Part shown: piece by piece, positions 9,542-18,779 of the stretch | How positions within the stretch are numbered: position 1 is the first letter of the stretch | Layout of the letters: every line of letters begins with the position of its first letter | DNA from: Helicobacter pylori | GTDB lineage: Bacteria > Campylobacterota > Campylobacteria > Campylobacterales > Helicobacteraceae | Direction: 5' to 3' | Assembly: GCA_008032935.1 (NCBI GenBank) | Contig: CP032039.1 | Span: 1,116,001-1,180,000 of the forward strand | DNA: 64,000 nucleotides | Notes under the pieces: generated by a model | What the model saw: only the letters and a program-made list of their open reading frames with translations | Database searches by the model: none | Told to the model about the DNA's origin: nothing | Position numbers and translations under genes: made by a program

Positions 9542-10443
9542 TTACTTAGCACACTTCTTTATATCAATATTCCAATCAGCGCCAGATTTGATTTGATATT
9601 TTTGTGCGAAATTATCCCTATTCAGCGCCACGGAAACATTCAACAAGCTGTTTAAATAAACCAACGGCTGGCCTTCTGGCACATCGCCAAAGCTCGCAAC
9701 ATACGGCATTTTCCCTTCGTATTGTTTCTTGGAACCTTTAGAAATCGTTACACACAATATATCGTTGCGTTTGATTTTTGCTTGATTGAGCAACTTATCG
9801 CTGATATTGCTCCAAACATTGCCATATTGAATATCCAAAATCGGGATATTGCCTTTCACTTCCCCTTTTGTGGCTTTCGCTTTTTGGTAAGGAATTTCAA
9901 CGACTTTTGGGGGAAGCTCTGGCCCGACCTGCTCGAATGTGATCGCTCCAGAAGCCAAGCGCGCACCAGTGTAAGCATACACATCACGACCATGGAAAGT
10001 GTAGGATTTTTCAGAACCTTTCAAGCGGTTAGCTTTTTCATCAATTTCACGCACGCTATCAATCCCCAAAGTTTGCGCTACCAAAGTCAGCGTGCCGTTA
10101 TCCGGCGAGACGAAATACTGGCCGTTTTTAGTTTTTAGCACCACCGATTTACGCTTAGTGCCTACGCCCGGATCAACTACGCTCACAAATACCGAACCTT
10201 TTGGCCAATAACTAGCGGTCTGATACAAGCGGTAAGCACCCTCCCAGATGTTATACGGGGGATTTCGTGCGTTAAATCAAAGATTTTAAGATTGGAATCA
10301 ACGCTGAAAGCGACGCCTTTCATCGCCGAGACGGCCCCATCTTTTAGGCTAAAGTCGGTTTGTAAAATCAAAGCGTTATCTGCATAAACAGACGATAACC
10401 CCATGCACGCTGATAAAAACAACGCTGAAATCGTTTTTTTCAT
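9542..10443 (-). pseudogene. SAM hydrolase (DUF62, SAM hydroxide adenosyltransferase), frameshifted
   Basis: Two overlapping frames encode one protein: 10443 to 10183 gives a signal peptide and the N-terminus (QTDFS, DLTHEIP), and 9542-10228 gives the rest. One extra C in the C5 tract at 10257-10261 (minus strand) restores 'DLTHEIPPYNIWEGAYRLYQ' and a 300-residue protein. Family motifs are VDPGVGT, SPDNG and FHGRDVYAYTGA. Relatives hydrolyse S-adenosylmethionine to adenosine and methionine; the signal peptide predicts a periplasmic form. It is flanked by two copies of the hom 5' region, and its codon use looks less AT-rich than its neighbours, both consistent with acquisition by transfer. Confidence 0.82.
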
Positions 10444-10455
10444 CTGTATTATTTC

Positions 10456-10613
10456 CTGAATAACAAAAGTGGAGTGAAGAGTTTTCTCATGGTTATCCTT
10501 TGTTGGATTAAAGTGTTTTTATTATACAATTTAAGGGGGTTGTTTGTTTGTTTTTTAAAATTTAAAGTTTTTACAAGGGATTAGTGTTTCATATTGAAAC
10601 AAAATTTTAAAAT
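10456..10613. repeat. remnant of a second hom gene 5' end (copy 2)
   Basis: On the minus strand ATG 10488-10490 opens MRKLFTPLLLFRK and then stops, matching the hom signal peptide MKKLFIPLLLFSA. The promoter-like TATAAT and the further upstream leader also match 9280-9437. This is a relic of a duplicated or disrupted hom gene upstream of the SAM hydrolase gene; the remaining 70 bp up to 10684 show nothing further. Confidence 0.78.
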
Positions 10614-10684
10614 AAGTCTTTATGTTAAAATAATTTAAAATGATTTACCGCTAATTAGGCTCTCTTAAGATAGGGGGTTTTCAC

Positions 10685-11029
10685 TTAAAACGCAATATCG
10701 CCAATATTTTCACTATTCTCTATATAGTATTTAAAACGCTCTTTTTCTAATTCGTTTTTTAGGATTTGTTGTTCTTCTAAAAGCAGGCGTTTTTGATCTT
10801 CTAGGGTGTTGATTTTACGGCTAATATAATAGATATTATTGCTTAAATAGATTTTAGGCGCTAATAAGGCTAAAAACGCGCCCCCAAAAACCAATACCCC
10901 TATTAAATTCATTAAAGAAAGGCCGTGCGAATTTTCATTTGCAGTTCCAGCGAATAATTCCTTTTTTTCGTCCTCTTCTATGCACACAAAGCGTTCTTTT
11001 TCGTTTGAAGAATGGGTTTTGATATTCAT
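10685..11029 (-). CDS. FtsL-like cell division protein (predicted)
   Basis: A 114-residue bitopic membrane protein: cytoplasmic N-terminus of about 40 residues, one membrane segment (LMNLIGVLVFGGAFLALLAP), then a Leu/Glu-rich coiled coil (INTLEDQKRLLLEEQQILKNELEKE). This topology and its place 20 bp after rsmH (mraW) match ftsL in the mra/dcw cluster of other bacteria. FtsL forms the FtsQLB complex that activates septal peptidoglycan synthesis. Primary sequence conservation of FtsL is low, so the call rests on topology and synteny. Confidence 0.6.
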   Translation of the reverse strand: MNIKTHSSNEKERFVCIEEDEKKELFAGTANENSHGLSLMNLIGVLVFGGAFLALLAPKIYLSNNIYYISRKINTLEDQKRLLLEEQQILKNELEKERFKYYIENSENIGDIAF

Positions 11030-11048
11030 GGCTTACTCATAAACTTAC

Positions 11049-11975
11049 TCATGGTTTGAATTGAAAAACCCTCATTTTAGCGCTTCGTGAACGCCTGTTG
11101 TTTTTAATTTCTTCTGGGCTTGGAGTGATGGGCTTTTTGGTTAAAATTGTGCCTAAAGCGTGATTGTTAGAGCAAGCGCATTTGAAACTTGAAGGATCGC
11201 AAATGCAATTTTTAGCGTAATCTTTGAAAGCGTTTTTCACTAATGCGTCTTCTAAGGAATGAAAAGAAATCACGCACAAAATCGCCCCTTTAAGGTTTTT
11301 AGCGCATTGTAAAAACTCTTTTAATTCTTCTAATTCGCTATTGACTTCTATGCGAACGGCTTGAAACACTAATGTCGCTGGGTGGATTTTTTTATTTTTA
11401 GAAAAAGAGCTTAAAAACTCGCTCAAATCCTTAGCGTCTTTGAAGGGTTTTTTAGCGCGCCTTTCTGCAATTTTGTGGGCGATTTTTTTGTATTCTTTGA
11501 TTTCGCCATAGTCTCTAAAGATTTTTTCTAACGCTATTACAGGATAAGAGTTGATGACTTTTTGAGCGTTCAAATCGCTCTCTAAATCCATGCGCATGTC
11601 CAGAGTGTGCGAGTGGAAATTAAACCCTCTGTTATCATCATCAAGCTGTAAGGAGCTCACCCCTAAATCCACTAAAACCCCCTTGATTCGATCGCCATGA
11701 ATTTCTAGGGCTTCTTTAAAGCGTTTGGCAAAACCCCCGCTTAAGAGGTTGTAACGCCCTTCAAAGGCTTTCAATCGTTCTTTAGCGATTTCTTGAGCGA
11801 ACTTATCTTTATCAATGCCAATGAGTTTTAGGTGCGGTTTTTGGGATAGAATCGCTTTAGAATGCCCCCCTAACCCTAAAGTGCAATCAATCAAAATCCC
11901 TTCTTCTAAAGGTGCGAACGCTTGCAAAACTTCTTGCAACAAAACGCTTTGGTGCAGATTTTCTATTTCTTGCAA
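11049..11975 (-). CDS. rsmH: 16S rRNA (cytosine-N4) methyltransferase RsmH
   Basis: A 308-residue SAM-dependent methyltransferase. The SAM-binding '[15 protein letters not shown]' is near residues 28-42, followed by '[18 protein letters not shown]', the C-rich '[12 protein letters not shown]' and the C-terminal '[24 protein letters not shown]', all RsmH signatures. It methylates N4 of C1402 in 16S rRNA in the P site. It is followed by the FtsL-like gene as in the mra cluster. Confidence 0.96.
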   Translation of the reverse strand: MQEIENLHQSVLLQEVLQAFAPLEEGILIDCTLGLGGHSKAILSQKPHLKLIGIDKDKFAQEIAKERLKAFEGRYNLLSGGFAKRFKEALEIHGDRIKGVLVDLGVSSLQLDDDNRGFNFHSHTLDMRMDLESDLNAQKVINSYPVIALEKIFRDYGEIKEYKKIAHKIAERRAKKPFKDAKDLSEFLSSFSKNKKIHPATLVFQAVRIEVNSELEELKEFLQCAKNLKGAILCVISFHSLEDALVKNAFKDYAKNCICDPSSFKCACSNNHALGTILTKKPITPSPEEIKNNRRSRSAKMRVFQFKP

Positions 11976-12121
11976 AAAATCCCCTTAAAACCCCTAGATG
12001 AATTTTCCAAATGCCCACTCAATGGTATTGGTTTTGTTGGTTACGCTCAAAAGTTTCTTTATAATCAATTTTAGCTTTTTAAGATACAAAAACCCAAACT
12101 AAAATCCCTTTTATAAAGATT

Positions 12122-12147
12122 AAAAAGGGTTTAAAGACACCCTTTTA
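12122..12147 (-). terminator. terminator downstream of hopE
   Basis: Minus strand: AAAAGGGT, an eight-base loop and ACCCTTTT followed by further T residues, just after the hopE stop. This is a standard rho-independent shape. Confidence 0.65.
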
Positions 12148-12153
12148 AAGGGT

Positions 12154-12966
12154 TTAAAAAGTGTAGTTATACCCCAAATAAAGCGAATAATCCCGTTTCA
12201 AATGGTAATAAAGATTAGTAGCGTTAGGACCCGCACTCAAAAACTTGTTGATGAGTAGCGGCACTCTCACGCCAAACTCTACGCCATTATGCTTGTAGAT
12301 ATTGGCTCTCACGCCAAAATTCAACCATACTTGAAAGGCGACGGTTGAAGTTTTGGTGCTATAAGGAGCGTTAGGGTTACAATAAGTGGGGGTACAAACA
12401 TCAGGACCTTTAGCTTCAATGATTTGCTCTTTCCAATAGTTTGCCGCTGAGCTTTTCCAAGTGTTACCACCGATAGCGACCCCACCAAAAATACCAAAAG
12501 AAGCGTTATCGTTATCAATAATATCAGCTAACAAATCGCTCCCCACACCCCAAGAAACCATATCCAACTGGATTTTATTAGGTGCATAAACTTGCTTACC
12601 TAAAGTGGCATGCCCATAATCAAAAAGCCCATACACTCTAAAACCAAACCACCTGCTTGTCATATCAAAAGACTTGAACTGGAAGAACTTCTTATAACCC
12701 ACATTCAACCCAAAACCATTCAAAGCCCCATTAGCGTATTTAGCATGCCAATTGATATTGGTGTGTCCTGGATTATACTTATTAGCGCTAAGACCTGGGG
12801 GGCAACCTACAACACTCTCCGTGCAATCCCCTGTGTTATAAATATTACTATTCAAACGGGCTTGTCCAAGCTGATAATTAGTCCCTATATAAACACCATC
12901 ACCTTCGGCTAACAACGAAGAGCTTAAAACCGCGGATAGAAGCCCTAAAGCTACAAACTTTTTCAT
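12154..12966 (-). CDS. hopE: outer membrane porin HopE
   Basis: A 270-residue protein from this ATG (273 from the ATG three codons upstream). Signal peptide MKKFVALGLLSAVLSSSLLA, mature N-terminus EGDGVYIGTNYQLGQAR, a beta-rich body with cysteine pairs in loops, and the C-terminal DYSLYLGYNYTF ending in Phe, the outer membrane sorting signature. Sequence and size match HopE, a monomeric nonspecific porin. AAAGGA is nine bases before the chosen ATG and directly abuts the upstream one, hence the choice. It is divergent from uvrA; the spacer has AATGATAATAA-type sequence that weakly resembles a Fur box. Confidence 0.92.
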   Translation of the reverse strand: MKKFVALGLLSAVLSSSLLAEGDGVYIGTNYQLGQARLNSNIYNTGDCTESVVGCPPGLSANKYNPGHTNINWHAKYANGALNGFGLNVGYKKFFQFKSFDMTSRWFGFRVYGLFDYGHATLGKQVYAPNKIQLDMVSWGVGSDLLADIIDNDNASFGIFGGVAIGGNTWKSSAANYWKEQIIEAKGPDVCTPTYCNPNAPYSTKTSTVAFQVWLNFGVRANIYKHNGVEFGVRVPLLINKFLSAGPNATNLYYHLKRDYSLYLGYNYTF

Positions 12967-13095
12967 AAATTCCATTCCTTTACATTCCTATCTTTAAAAT
13001 TGTCTCATAAAATAATAGCATGTTTATCCTTAATCAAGCAAATATTTTTAACTCTTATGAATAAGAAATGATAATAAAACCATTCTTTTTTGAAG

Positions 13096-13101
13096 TATAA
13101 T
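13096..13101 (+). promoter_or_regulatory. -10 element upstream of uvrA
   Basis: A perfect TATAAT 38 bases before the uvrA TTG start, in the divergent hopE/uvrA spacer. No clear -35 is seen, as usual for H. pylori sigma-80 promoters. Confidence 0.5.
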
Positions 13102-13139
13102 AGCTCCTTTTAATCCATTTTCTTATTTTAAGGAAACTC

Positions 13140-15965
13140 TTGCAACATAAAACCATTATGGATAAGATCATTATTCAAGGGGCTAGGGAAAACAATCTCA
13201 AAAATATTTTTTTAGAAATCCCTAAAAACCAGTTTGTTGTTTTTACCGGATTAAGCGGTTCGGGTAAATCCACTCTGGCATTTGACACTTTATACGCTGA
13301 AGGCCAAAGGCGCTATTTAGAGAGTTTGTCCAGCTATGCGAGGCAATTTTTAGACAAAGTGGGTAAGCCTAATGTGGATAAAATTGAAGGCCTAACCCCT
13401 GCGATTGCCATTGATCAAAAAACCACTTCTAAAAACCCTAGATCCACTGTGGGGACGATCACTGAGATTTATGATTATTTAAGGTTGTTGTTTGCAAGGA
13501 TTGGGGAGCAATTTTGCCCCACATGTTTAGAGCCCATTAGTTCTATGAGCGCGAGCGATATTATTTCTCAAATCTGTCATTTAGAAGAAAATTCTAAAAT
13601 CATTATTCTAGCCCCCATTATTAAAGATAAAAAAGGTTCGTTTAACGATAAATTAGAGAGCTTGCGTTTAAAGGGGTATGTGAGGGCTTTTGTTGATGGG
13701 GTGATGGTGCGTTTAGATGAAGAAATCCATTTGCACAAAACCAAAAAACACACCATTGAAGCGGTGGTGGATAGGGTGGTTATCAATAGCGAAAATTCTT
13801 CACGGATCGCTAGTGCAATAGAAAAAGCCCTTAAAGAAAGCTATGGGGAATTAGAAGTGGAAATCTTGCAAGACAACATGCCAAGCATCAGGAAGCATTA
13901 CAGCGAGCATAAGGCATGCTTTAAATGCAAGATGAGTTTTGAAGAATTAGAGCCTTTGAGTTTTTCCTTCAATTCGCCTAAAGGGGCGTGCGAGAGTTGT
14001 TTGGGTTTGGGAACAAAATTCAGCTTAGATATTAGTAAGATTTTAGATCCTAACACGCCTTTAAATCAAGGAGCGATTAAAGTGATTTTTGGGTATAACC
14101 GCAGTTATTACGCTCAAATGTTTGAAGGCTTTTGTAAATACAATGGCATTGACAGCGCGCTTTGTTTTAACGAATTGAATAAAGAGCAACAGGACGCTCT
14201 TTTGTATGGGAATGGCACTGAAATCAGCTTTCATTTTAAAAACAGCCCTTTAAAACGCCCTTGGAAAGGCATTATCCAAATCGCTTATGACATGTTTAAA
14301 GAGCAAAAGGATTTGAGCGATTACATGAGCGAAAAAACCTGTTCTTCGTGCGAGGGGCATCGTTTGAAAGCCTCAAGTTTGAGCGTTCAAGTCGCTGGCT
14401 TGAAAATGGCGGATTTTTTAACTAAGCCCATTGAAGAGGTCTATCACTTTTTTAATGATCCCACGCATTTTAGCTATCTTAACGAGCAAGAAAAAAAGAT
14501 CGCTGAACCTATTTTAAAAGAGATTTTAGAAAGGGTGTTTTTTTTATACGATGTGGGGCTAGGGTATTTGACTTTAGGGAGGGATGCACGAACGATTAGC
14601 GGAGGGGAGAGCCAAAGGATACGAATCGCTAGTCAAATCGGGAGCGGTCTGACAGGGGTTTTGTATGTTTTAGACGAGCCTAGTATTGGTTTGCATGAAA
14701 AAGACACGCTCAAACTCATCAACACCCTTAGGAATTTGCAAAAAAAGGGGAACACGCTCATTGTCGTAGAGCATGACAAAGAGACGATTAAGCATGCGGA
14801 TTTTGTTGTAGATATTGGGCCAAAGGCTGGAAGGCATGGGGGTGAAGTGGTTTTTAGTGGGAGCGTAAAAGATTTATTGCAAAACAACCATTCTACCGCC
14901 TTGTATCTCAACGGCACTAAAAAGATTGAGCGCCCTAAATTGGAACTCCCTAAAGAAAAGCATTTTTTAGAAATTAAAAATGTCAATATCAATAACATTA
15001 AGAATTTGAGCGTTCAAATCCCTTTAAAACAATTGGTGTGCATTACTGGGGTGAGCGGGAGCGGTAAAAGCTCGCTGATTTTACAAACCCTTTTACCCAC
15101 CGCTCAAACCCTTTTAAACCATGCTAAAAAAATTCAAAGCTTGAATGGGGTGGAGATTGTAGGGTTGGAGCATTTGGATAAAGTGATTTATTTAGACCAA
15201 GCCCCCATAGGCAAAACCCCACGAAGCAACCCTGCCACTTATACAGGAGTGATGGATGAAATCAGGATTTTATTTGCCGAGCAAAAAGAAGCTAAAATTT
15301 TAGGCTATAGTGCGAGCCGTTTTAGCTTTAATGTTAAAGGGGGGCGGTGCGAGAAATGCCAAGGCGATGGGGATATTAAAATAGAAATGCACTTTTTGCC
15401 TGATGTGTTAGTCCAATGCGATAGCTGTAAGGGCGCTAAATACAACCCCCAGACTTTAGAAATCAAGGTGAAAGGCAAATCCATTGCCGATGTGTTGAAC
15501 ATGAGCGTAGAAGAGGCTTATGAATTTTTTGCTAAATTCCCTAAAATCGCTGTGAAGTTAAAAACCCTTATAGATGTGGGCTTAGGCTATATCACTTTAG
15601 GGCAAAACGCTACGACTTTAAGCGGGGGGGAGGCTCAAAGGATCAAATTAGCTAAAGAATTGAGCAAAAAAGACACGGGCAAAACCCTTTATATTTTAGA
15701 TGAGCCTACCACCGGTTTGCATTTTGAAGATGTGAATCACCTTTTACAAGTTTTGCATTCTTTGGTAGCGTTAGGCAATTCCATGATAGTGATTGAGCAT
15801 AATTTAGACATCATCAAAAACGCTGACTACATTATAGACATGGGGCCTGATGGGGGGGATAAGGGTGGGAAAATCATTGCGAGCGGCACGCCTTTAGAAG
15901 TGGCGCAAAATTGCGAAAAAACCCAAAGCTATACGGGAAAATTTTTAGCTTTGGAATTGAAATAG
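13140..15965 (+). CDS. uvrA: excinuclease ABC subunit A
   Basis: A 941-residue damage-recognition ATPase with two ABC modules: Walker A GLSGSGKST near residue 35 and GVSGSGKSS near 639, signatures ISGGESQRIRIA and LSGGEAQRIKLA, and zinc modules (CFKC...CESC and CEKC...CDSC). It starts nucleotide excision repair with UvrB and UvrC. The TTG at 13140 is chosen because AAGGA lies seven bases upstream; the ATG at 13158 (935 residues) has no good Shine-Dalgarno but is the form often annotated. G7 tracts inside the gene at about 15624 and 15855 are in frame. Confidence 0.97.
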   Translation: MQHKTIMDKIIIQGARENNLKNIFLEIPKNQFVVFTGLSGSGKSTLAFDTLYAEGQRRYLESLSSYARQFLDKVGKPNVDKIEGLTPAIAIDQKTTSKNPRSTVGTITEIYDYLRLLFARIGEQFCPTCLEPISSMSASDIISQICHLEENSKIIILAPIIKDKKGSFNDKLESLRLKGYVRAFVDGVMVRLDEEIHLHKTKKHTIEAVVDRVVINSENSSRIASAIEKALKESYGELEVEILQDNMPSIRKHYSEHKACFKCKMSFEELEPLSFSFNSPKGACESCLGLGTKFSLDISKILDPNTPLNQGAIKVIFGYNRSYYAQMFEGFCKYNGIDSALCFNELNKEQQDALLYGNGTEISFHFKNSPLKRPWKGIIQIAYDMFKEQKDLSDYMSEKTCSSCEGHRLKASSLSVQVAGLKMADFLTKPIEEVYHFFNDPTHFSYLNEQEKKIAEPILKEILERVFFLYDVGLGYLTLGRDARTISGGESQRIRIASQIGSGLTGVLYVLDEPSIGLHEKDTLKLINTLRNLQKKGNTLIVVEHDKETIKHADFVVDIGPKAGRHGGEVVFSGSVKDLLQNNHSTALYLNGTKKIERPKLELPKEKHFLEIKNVNINNIKNLSVQIPLKQLVCITGVSGSGKSSLILQTLLPTAQTLLNHAKKIQSLNGVEIVGLEHLDKVIYLDQAPIGKTPRSNPATYTGVMDEIRILFAEQKEAKILGYSASRFSFNVKGGRCEKCQGDGDIKIEMHFLPDVLVQCDSCKGAKYNPQTLEIKVKGKSIADVLNMSVEEAYEFFAKFPKIAVKLKTLIDVGLGYITLGQNATTLSGGEAQRIKLAKELSKKDTGKTLYILDEPTTGLHFEDVNHLLQVLHSLVALGNSMIVIEHNLDIIKNADYIIDMGPDGGDKGGKIIASGTPLEVAQNCEKTQSYTGKFLALELK

Positions 15966-15983
15966 CTTGCATGGGGTTTGTTT

Positions 15984-16420
15984 GTTAAAGTAGGGCTGAA
16001 TAAAATAACAGACAGCCAAATATTAGAGAGCAGAGGCGCTATTGCGTCATGGTTTCAAAATTATAAGGCTAGCGGCAACAATAACCATTGATTATATAAA
16101 AGTTAGCAAAGAAGCCATACCTTAAAATCTATCGCATGAGAGTTTGAGAAAAAATTAAGGGAGTTAGAGACCAAGCCGACACTCTCTAACCATTACAGAA
16201 ACGGCAATAGCGTTTCAAACCTTAATGGGAATAATCCTACCACAAACGAGTTTAAAACACAAGAGCCATAACAAACCAAGTAAGAAAAATACGCCATACT
16301 AAAAATGTAAAAAACTTGAAAATAAGCAGGTTATCAGCCATTAAAAATCGTGAGAGCGGGCGCTATTATTTTCGCCATGTAGCCCAAATTACAAGGGGTA
16401 GGGTTAAAAACCCCCTAAAC
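15984..16420 (+). pseudogene. decayed coding remnant, unknown
   Basis: No intact gene lies between uvrA and 16638. One plus-strand frame gives protein-like stretches broken by stops: 'ITDSQILESRGAIASWFQNY' ending at TGA 16089, then 'FEKKLRELETKPTLSNHYRN' (16143-16271) ending 'NNPTTNEFKTQEP', then 'YQPLKIVRAGAIIFAM'. The Asn/Thr-rich composition and the repeated stops in one frame suggest a degraded gene. I do not recognise the parent protein. From 16420 to 16637 the DNA is AT-rich with nothing recognisable. Confidence 0.35.
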
Positions 16421-16637
16421 CCACTATTTTTAGTCCCACACAAAAACTACTAATAAGGCTTTATTACCATTAAGTGTTAATCATAAATTATAAAAAATGC
16501 TAAAAAACATTTTTTATAGTCAATAGTAAAGAGTTTGATTTTAATTTTAATTGCATGATAATTTGTGTAGCGCGGTCTTAGGGGTTAAAAAATAACTTCT
16601 AATTTAAAAAATAAGAAGATTAAGATTCAACAAGATT

Positions 16638-16736
16638 TTATTTATTATTGTCTTCCTTCCGCATGATAATCGCCTGAATGGGATCTTTGCCGAGGAGGTT
16701 GCCAAACAAAGGCCCCCTCAGCAACTCGTAAAACAC
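16638..16736 (-). CDS. possible small ORF, or detached C-terminus of the upstream gene
   Basis: A 32-codon frame from GTG 16736: VFYELLRGPLFGNLLGKDP then IQAIIMRKEDNNK. It begins one base after the stop of the gene at 16738-17046. Removing one T near that stop would fuse it in frame to the upstream protein, making about 135 residues. It looks more protein-like than chance, but whether it is a coupled small gene or a frameshifted tail cannot be decided here. Confidence 0.35.
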   Translation of the reverse strand: MFYELLRGPLFGNLLGKDPIQAIIMRKEDNNK

Positions 16737-16737
16737 C

Positions 16738-17046
16738 TTAGCTTGTTATTTTAACGGCTGTCTTCTTTGAGTCTTTAAGATATTTGGGGAATTGCATTTT
16801 AACTTCTCTATCAATCATAGACCCCCACTTTTTATAGTAGAATTTGATCGCAAATTCCGTTCCTTGTATCCGCTCTATTTTGTAACTCCTAAACCCAACC
16901 CCCAAATACTTTCTCACCAACCACTCAATGTTGTAAGGCCCTTTGTCCAAAAAACGCCTGATATTTGCAGAATTAGCTTCATAATATATTGCAGGCTCGC
17001 CATTTTCAAGCAAATCAGCAAGAGTGGTGTTGTTATTATCAATCAT
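16738..17046 (-). CDS. hypothetical protein, Helicobacter-specific
   Basis: A 102-residue soluble protein, Lys/Tyr-rich (WLVRKYLGVGFRSYKIERI, FAIKFYYKKWGSMIDREVKM). No signal peptide, membrane segment or known motif seen. It follows the gene at 17064-17462 by 17 bp and probably shares its transcript. There is no good Shine-Dalgarno (GTTCCCCCT precedes the ATG), so expression may depend on coupling. The frame at 16638-16736 may be its original C-terminus. I do not recognise the family. Confidence 0.55.
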   Translation of the reverse strand: MIDNNNTTLADLLENGEPAIYYEANSANIRRFLDKGPYNIEWLVRKYLGVGFRSYKIERIQGTEFAIKFYYKKWGSMIDREVKMQFPKYLKDSKKTAVKITS

Positions 17047-17063
17047 AGGGGGAACATAAAACC

Positions 17064-17462
17064 CTAAACACTCATTTCAACCCCTAATTCCTTAACGATA
17101 AACAATCTGCAATTGATAAAATCACCATCCTTATCGTTAAGAACATCAATGATTTTATAAGAGCTGCCATACCCATAATAGATCGAGTGAGGTTTCTGTG
17201 GTTCTTTATTAGCCTTTAATTCATTAAATTCATCAAAAATACCCGCCATGAAATCATCATCATTTGCTAAAGCGGTCTTGCTACTCAATCTAACAATTTT
17301 TTCCTCACTCAATTGAACAATAACTTCGTTAGTCTCTTTATCCGCTCCAACACCAATCGCTCTATAGCCAAATCTATCCACTCTTTTACTCAATTTGTTA
17401 CACAACAAACCATGCAACTCCTTGTTTTTTAATTTCTTAACCATAAAATCATCCGCTAACAT
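17064..17462 (-). CDS. hypothetical protein
   Basis: A 132-residue acidic soluble protein with no signal peptide or recognised motif ('RFGYRAIGVGADKETNEVIVQLSEE', 'DDDFMAGIFDEFNELKANKE'). GGGGAG precedes the ATG by a few bases, supporting this start. It lies in the accessory-looking gap between uvrA and flgR together with the small gene at 16738. No functional assignment is justified. Confidence 0.6.
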   Translation of the reverse strand: MLADDFMVKKLKNKELHGLLCNKLSKRVDRFGYRAIGVGADKETNEVIVQLSEEKIVRLSSKTALANDDDFMAGIFDEFNELKANKEPQKPHSIYYGYGSSYKIIDVLNDKDGDFINCRLFIVKELGVEMSV

Positions 17463-17633
17463 AAAAACTCCCCATTAATTGAACCCCAATCTTTAAACCC
17501 CTTTAAGCAAAAATCCCAAATTAAGCGTTTCTAATAAATGCTTTTTTTTAATAACTCCATGAAATTATAGCGTGATCACTAAAACTTATTAAACTTATCT
17601 GGTTGCAGATGATTTATAAAGAAGCCCTACAAA

Positions 17634-18779
17634 CTACCTTTCCAAAAACAAATCTTTTTCTTGGATTTCTGTTTCTTCGCTTAAAATCGCCGCTCTTTCC
17701 ACGACGCCTAAAAGCTCTCGCACATTCCCATGCCAAGAGTATTCTAAAAGGCGTTTCGCAGCGTTTTTTGAAAAGGATTTTGGCCCCAAATGATACGCAT
17801 CGCACACTTCTTTAAGCTTGATTTCAGCAATGGGCAAGATCTCTTCTACCCTCTCTCTTAAAGGCGCGATAGTTATAGGCACGATTTGCAAGCGGAAAAA
17901 TAAATCTTCTCTAAATTCTTTTGAAGCGATTTTTTCTTTCATGTTAGCGTTGGTAGCGGAAATGAAACGAACATCAATTTTAACGCTCTTATTATCCCCA
18001 AGGCGCGTGATTTCTTTTTCTTGAACCACTCTTAAAAGTTTGCTTTGCAATTGAAAGGGCATTTCAGCGATTTCATCTAAAAAGATCGTGCCTTTATTGG
18101 CGCTCTCAAAAAGCCCCATTTTAGGTGCTGTGGCGTCCGTGAACGCCCCTTTTTGATACCCAAAAAGCTCGCTTTCTAATAAATGCTCTGGGATTGCGGA
18201 CATGTTGATCGCTATAAAAGGGTGTTTAGAGCGTTGCGAATGCTGGTGGATAAAATGAGCAAAAACTTCCTTACCCACCCCGCTTTCGCCTAATAGCATG
18301 ACATTAGCGTCCGTGCTTGCGACTTTTAAGGCCTGCCGTTTGCTCTCTTCTAACGCTTTTGAAGTGGCTAAAAAGCTGTGTTTGTGTGGTTTTTTTAAAG
18401 GTTTTTCTAAAGGGTGTTTTTTTTGAAATTCTAAAACTTTTTTAGTGCGATAGATAGATTCTAAAAGCAATTCTGGTTTAAAAGGTTTTTGGAAAAAGTC
18501 TTTCACGCCTAAACGAATGGAATCAATGGCTTTATTCAAGGTCGCATTGCCGGTAATCACAATGGATTCGTATTTGCCTTCTAAAAGGCGTAAAAATTCC
18601 AAGCCGTCCATATGTGGCATGTTAATATCCGTGATGACTAAATCAAAGCTTTCATCTAACTTGGCTAAAGCGTCTTTAGGGTTTTTAAAACTCACAATCT
18701 CTAAATCGTCTTGAAGCTCAAAAAAAAGCTCCAGACTTTTACGCATGTTAATATCATCTTCTACAATGGCGATTTTCAT
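17634..18779 (-). CDS. flgR: sigma-54-dependent response regulator FlgR
   Basis: A 381-residue NtrC-type activator. Receiver domain with phosphoacceptor D51 (VITDINMPH), then an AAA+ domain: Walker A GESGVGKE, a GAFTDA version of the GAFTGA sigma-54 contact loop, Walker B and an R-finger region. The protein ends soon after 'LLEYSWHGNVRELLGVVERAAILSEE' with no C-terminal HTH, as known for H. pylori FlgR, which activates RpoN-dependent flagellar genes from solution with kinase FlgS. The ATG overlaps the stop of the upstream gene by four bases (ATGA), placing it in the gyrA operon. Confidence 0.95.
   Translation of the reverse strand: MKIAIVEDDINMRKSLELFFELQDDLEIVSFKNPKDALAKLDESFDLVITDINMPHMDGLEFLRLLEGKYESIVITGNATLNKAIDSIRLGVKDFFQKPFKPELLLESIYRTKKVLEFQKKHPLEKPLKKPHKHSFLATSKALEESKRQALKVASTDANVMLLGESGVGKEVFAHFIHQHSQRSKHPFIAINMSAIPEHLLESELFGYQKGAFTDATAPKMGLFESANKGTIFLDEIAEMPFQLQSKLLRVVQEKEITRLGDNKSVKIDVRFISATNANMKEKIASKEFREDLFFRLQIVPITIAPLRERVEEILPIAEIKLKEVCDAYHLGPKSFSKNAAKRLLEYSWHGNVRELLGVVERAAILSEETEIQEKDLFLER

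Noticed and set aside
9722-10138. 138-codon plus-strand ORF opposite the SAM hydrolase gene
   Set aside because: Antisense shadow of a gene with clear DUF62 motifs; no signal or family of its own.
12610-12912. 100-codon plus-strand ORF opposite hopE
   Set aside because: Shadow of hopE; composition follows the barrel gene on the other strand.
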